Made by a program: the position numbers and the translations under genes. The notes under the pieces are model-generated. The model ran no database searches and was not told the origin of the DNA. It worked only from the letters and a program-made list of their open reading frames with translations. From CAZUSC01 sp964622915 (GTDB taxonomy: Bacteria > Patescibacteriota > Andersenbacteria > UBA10190), in NCBI GenBank assembly GCA_964622915.1, contig CAZUSC010000095.1:1-13267 (forward strand): DNA of 13,267 nt, in the 5' to 3' direction. Shown one piece after another: positions 13,025 to 13,267 of this stretch; the stretch's first letter is position 1; each line of letters opens with the position of its first letter.

Positions 13025-13105
13025 CATATATTTTCTGGCCGTAGCTACTAGCGAGACTCCTTAATGTGAAAATTTGCAGTGTAAAAATAGGCCAGAAAAT
13101 ATATG
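13025..13105. repeat. 16-bp perfect inverted repeat, 49-bp spacer
   Basis: CATATATTTTCTGGCC (13025-13040) is mirrored exactly by GGCCAGAAAATATATG (13090-13105). The spacer is AT-rich and begins with the palindrome GTAGCTAC. No U-tract follows the right arm. Whether it acts as RNA structure, as a binding site pair or as the ends of a tiny inserted element cannot be told from one copy. Confidence 0.9.
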
Positions 13106-13137
13106 CGGTGAGGAGCAAAAAAACCAAATACAATAAG

Positions 13138-13166
13138 TTGCGATATTGACAGAAATGGGGTATGGT
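13138..13166 (+). promoter_or_regulatory. Likely promoter for the gene at the right edge
   Basis: TTGCGA (13138-13143), 17-bp spacer, TATGGT (13161-13166). A perfect TTGACA (13146-13151) also lies here but has no -10 at a normal distance. Predicted start near 13173, two bases before an ATG. Confidence 0.45.
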
Positions 13167-13174
13167 GGATCGCT

Positions 13175-13228
13175 ATGCCCAGTAACAATTTTTGGAAATT
13201 GGATATTAGTAATTGGAAATTAATTTAG
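13175..13228 (+). CDS. Possible 17-codon leader ORF
   Basis: ATG CCC AGT leads to MPSNNFWKLDISNWKLI and TAG at 13226-13228, four bases before the next ATG. It may be a leader peptide or just AT-rich repeat DNA (TTGGAAATTGG-type). Weak evidence: position directly at the predicted transcription start. Confidence 0.25.
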   Translation: MPSNNFWKLDISNWKLI

Positions 13229-13232
13229 AGGT

Positions 13233-13267
13233 ATGCCCATCAAAACATCTGTTGTGGCCAGTAAGCC
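13233..13267 (+). CDS. Start of a further gene, cut by the window edge
   Basis: ATG at 13233 opens MPIKTSVVASK and runs off the end. TTAGAGGT directly precedes the ATG, too close for a normal SD. It is placed 4 nt after the leader ORF stop, which would allow re-initiation. Too short to identify. Confidence 0.35.
   Translation, partial: MPIKTSVVASK

Larger units (their letters stand above)
12892..13232. other. 341-bp region without a confident gene
   Basis: It holds the palindrome at 12945-12992, a 16-bp inverted repeat (13025-13105), a promoter-like pair (13138-13166) and a possible 17-codon leader ORF (13175-13228). A 49-codon + strand frame (12902-13051) begins 10 nt after the thioredoxin stop behind AGGAAAGG, but it runs through both repeats and its product is not protein-like, so I do not call it. 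Confidence 0.7.

Noticed and set aside
12902..13051. 49-codon + strand frame after the thioredoxin gene, with AGGAAAGG upstream
   Set aside because: It runs through a palindromic repeat and into the 16-bp inverted repeat, and the product looks like translated repeat DNA. Kept only as a remark.
13146..13151. Perfect TTGACA -35 box
   Set aside because: No -10 hexamer lies at 16-18 bp; the neighbouring TTGCGA with 17-bp spacing to TATGGT fits better.

Overview
The window looks like a piece of a small-genome bacterial chromosome, most plausibly a Candidate Phyla Radiation (Patescibacteria) member. That placement is inference. It rests on short intergenic spaces, tiny membrane and acidic proteins with very strong ribosome binding sites, an EF-P whose tip loop lacks the modifiable lysine, a shortened family 1 glycosidase, and palindromic or heptad repeats between genes. 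TGA serves as an ordinary stop (DUF45 protease, sigma factor, EamA protein), which argues against lineages that read UGA as glycine. There are no rRNA genes, I see no tRNA genes, and there is no transposase or phage gene, so this reads as core/accessory chromosome rather than a mobile island.

Layout. 1-224: 3' end of an unrecognised + strand gene, closed by an intrinsic terminator. 355-1384 (-): cyclophilin-type PPIase anchored in the membrane, preceded by a PCP_red-like small protein. 1413-2144 (+): YgjP/DUF45 zinc metalloprotease-like protein. 2259-2411 (-): a 50-residue, purely acidic microprotein with a full promoter and SD, previously hidden because it is short. 2584-3411 (+): small membrane protein, then elongation factor P. 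3412-3488: heptad tandem array. 3503-6126 (-): three-gene ABC-2 exporter operon (COG4586/4587/3694 type). 6289-7173 (+): sigma-70 factor. 7230-8405 (+): GH1 beta-glycosidase. 8476-8575: two palindromes and a terminator. 8592-8855 (-): BON-like protein. 8981-10983 (+): EamA transporter overlapping a membrane-anchored clan GH-A glycosidase. 11014-12891 (+): small two-helix membrane protein, SAM methyltransferase, DipZ-like thioredoxin. 12892-13267: structured intergenic DNA with a 16-bp inverted repeat, a promoter, a possible leader ORF and the start of a further gene.

The most interesting thread is gene-expression architecture. Several enzyme genes have a -10 box about 6-10 nt before the ATG and no SD, the signature of leaderless mRNA (7230, 8981, probably 2854 and the divergent pair 1384/1413). 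The short proteins at 2411, 2584 and 11014 instead have 36-44 nt leaders, two of them with near-perfect SD sequences. The same window encodes a sigma factor with unusual residues in its -10-reading helix and an EF-P with a rewired tip loop, so transcription start, translation start and elongation components all look non-standard here. No single operon reads as a clearly new defence or metabolic system.
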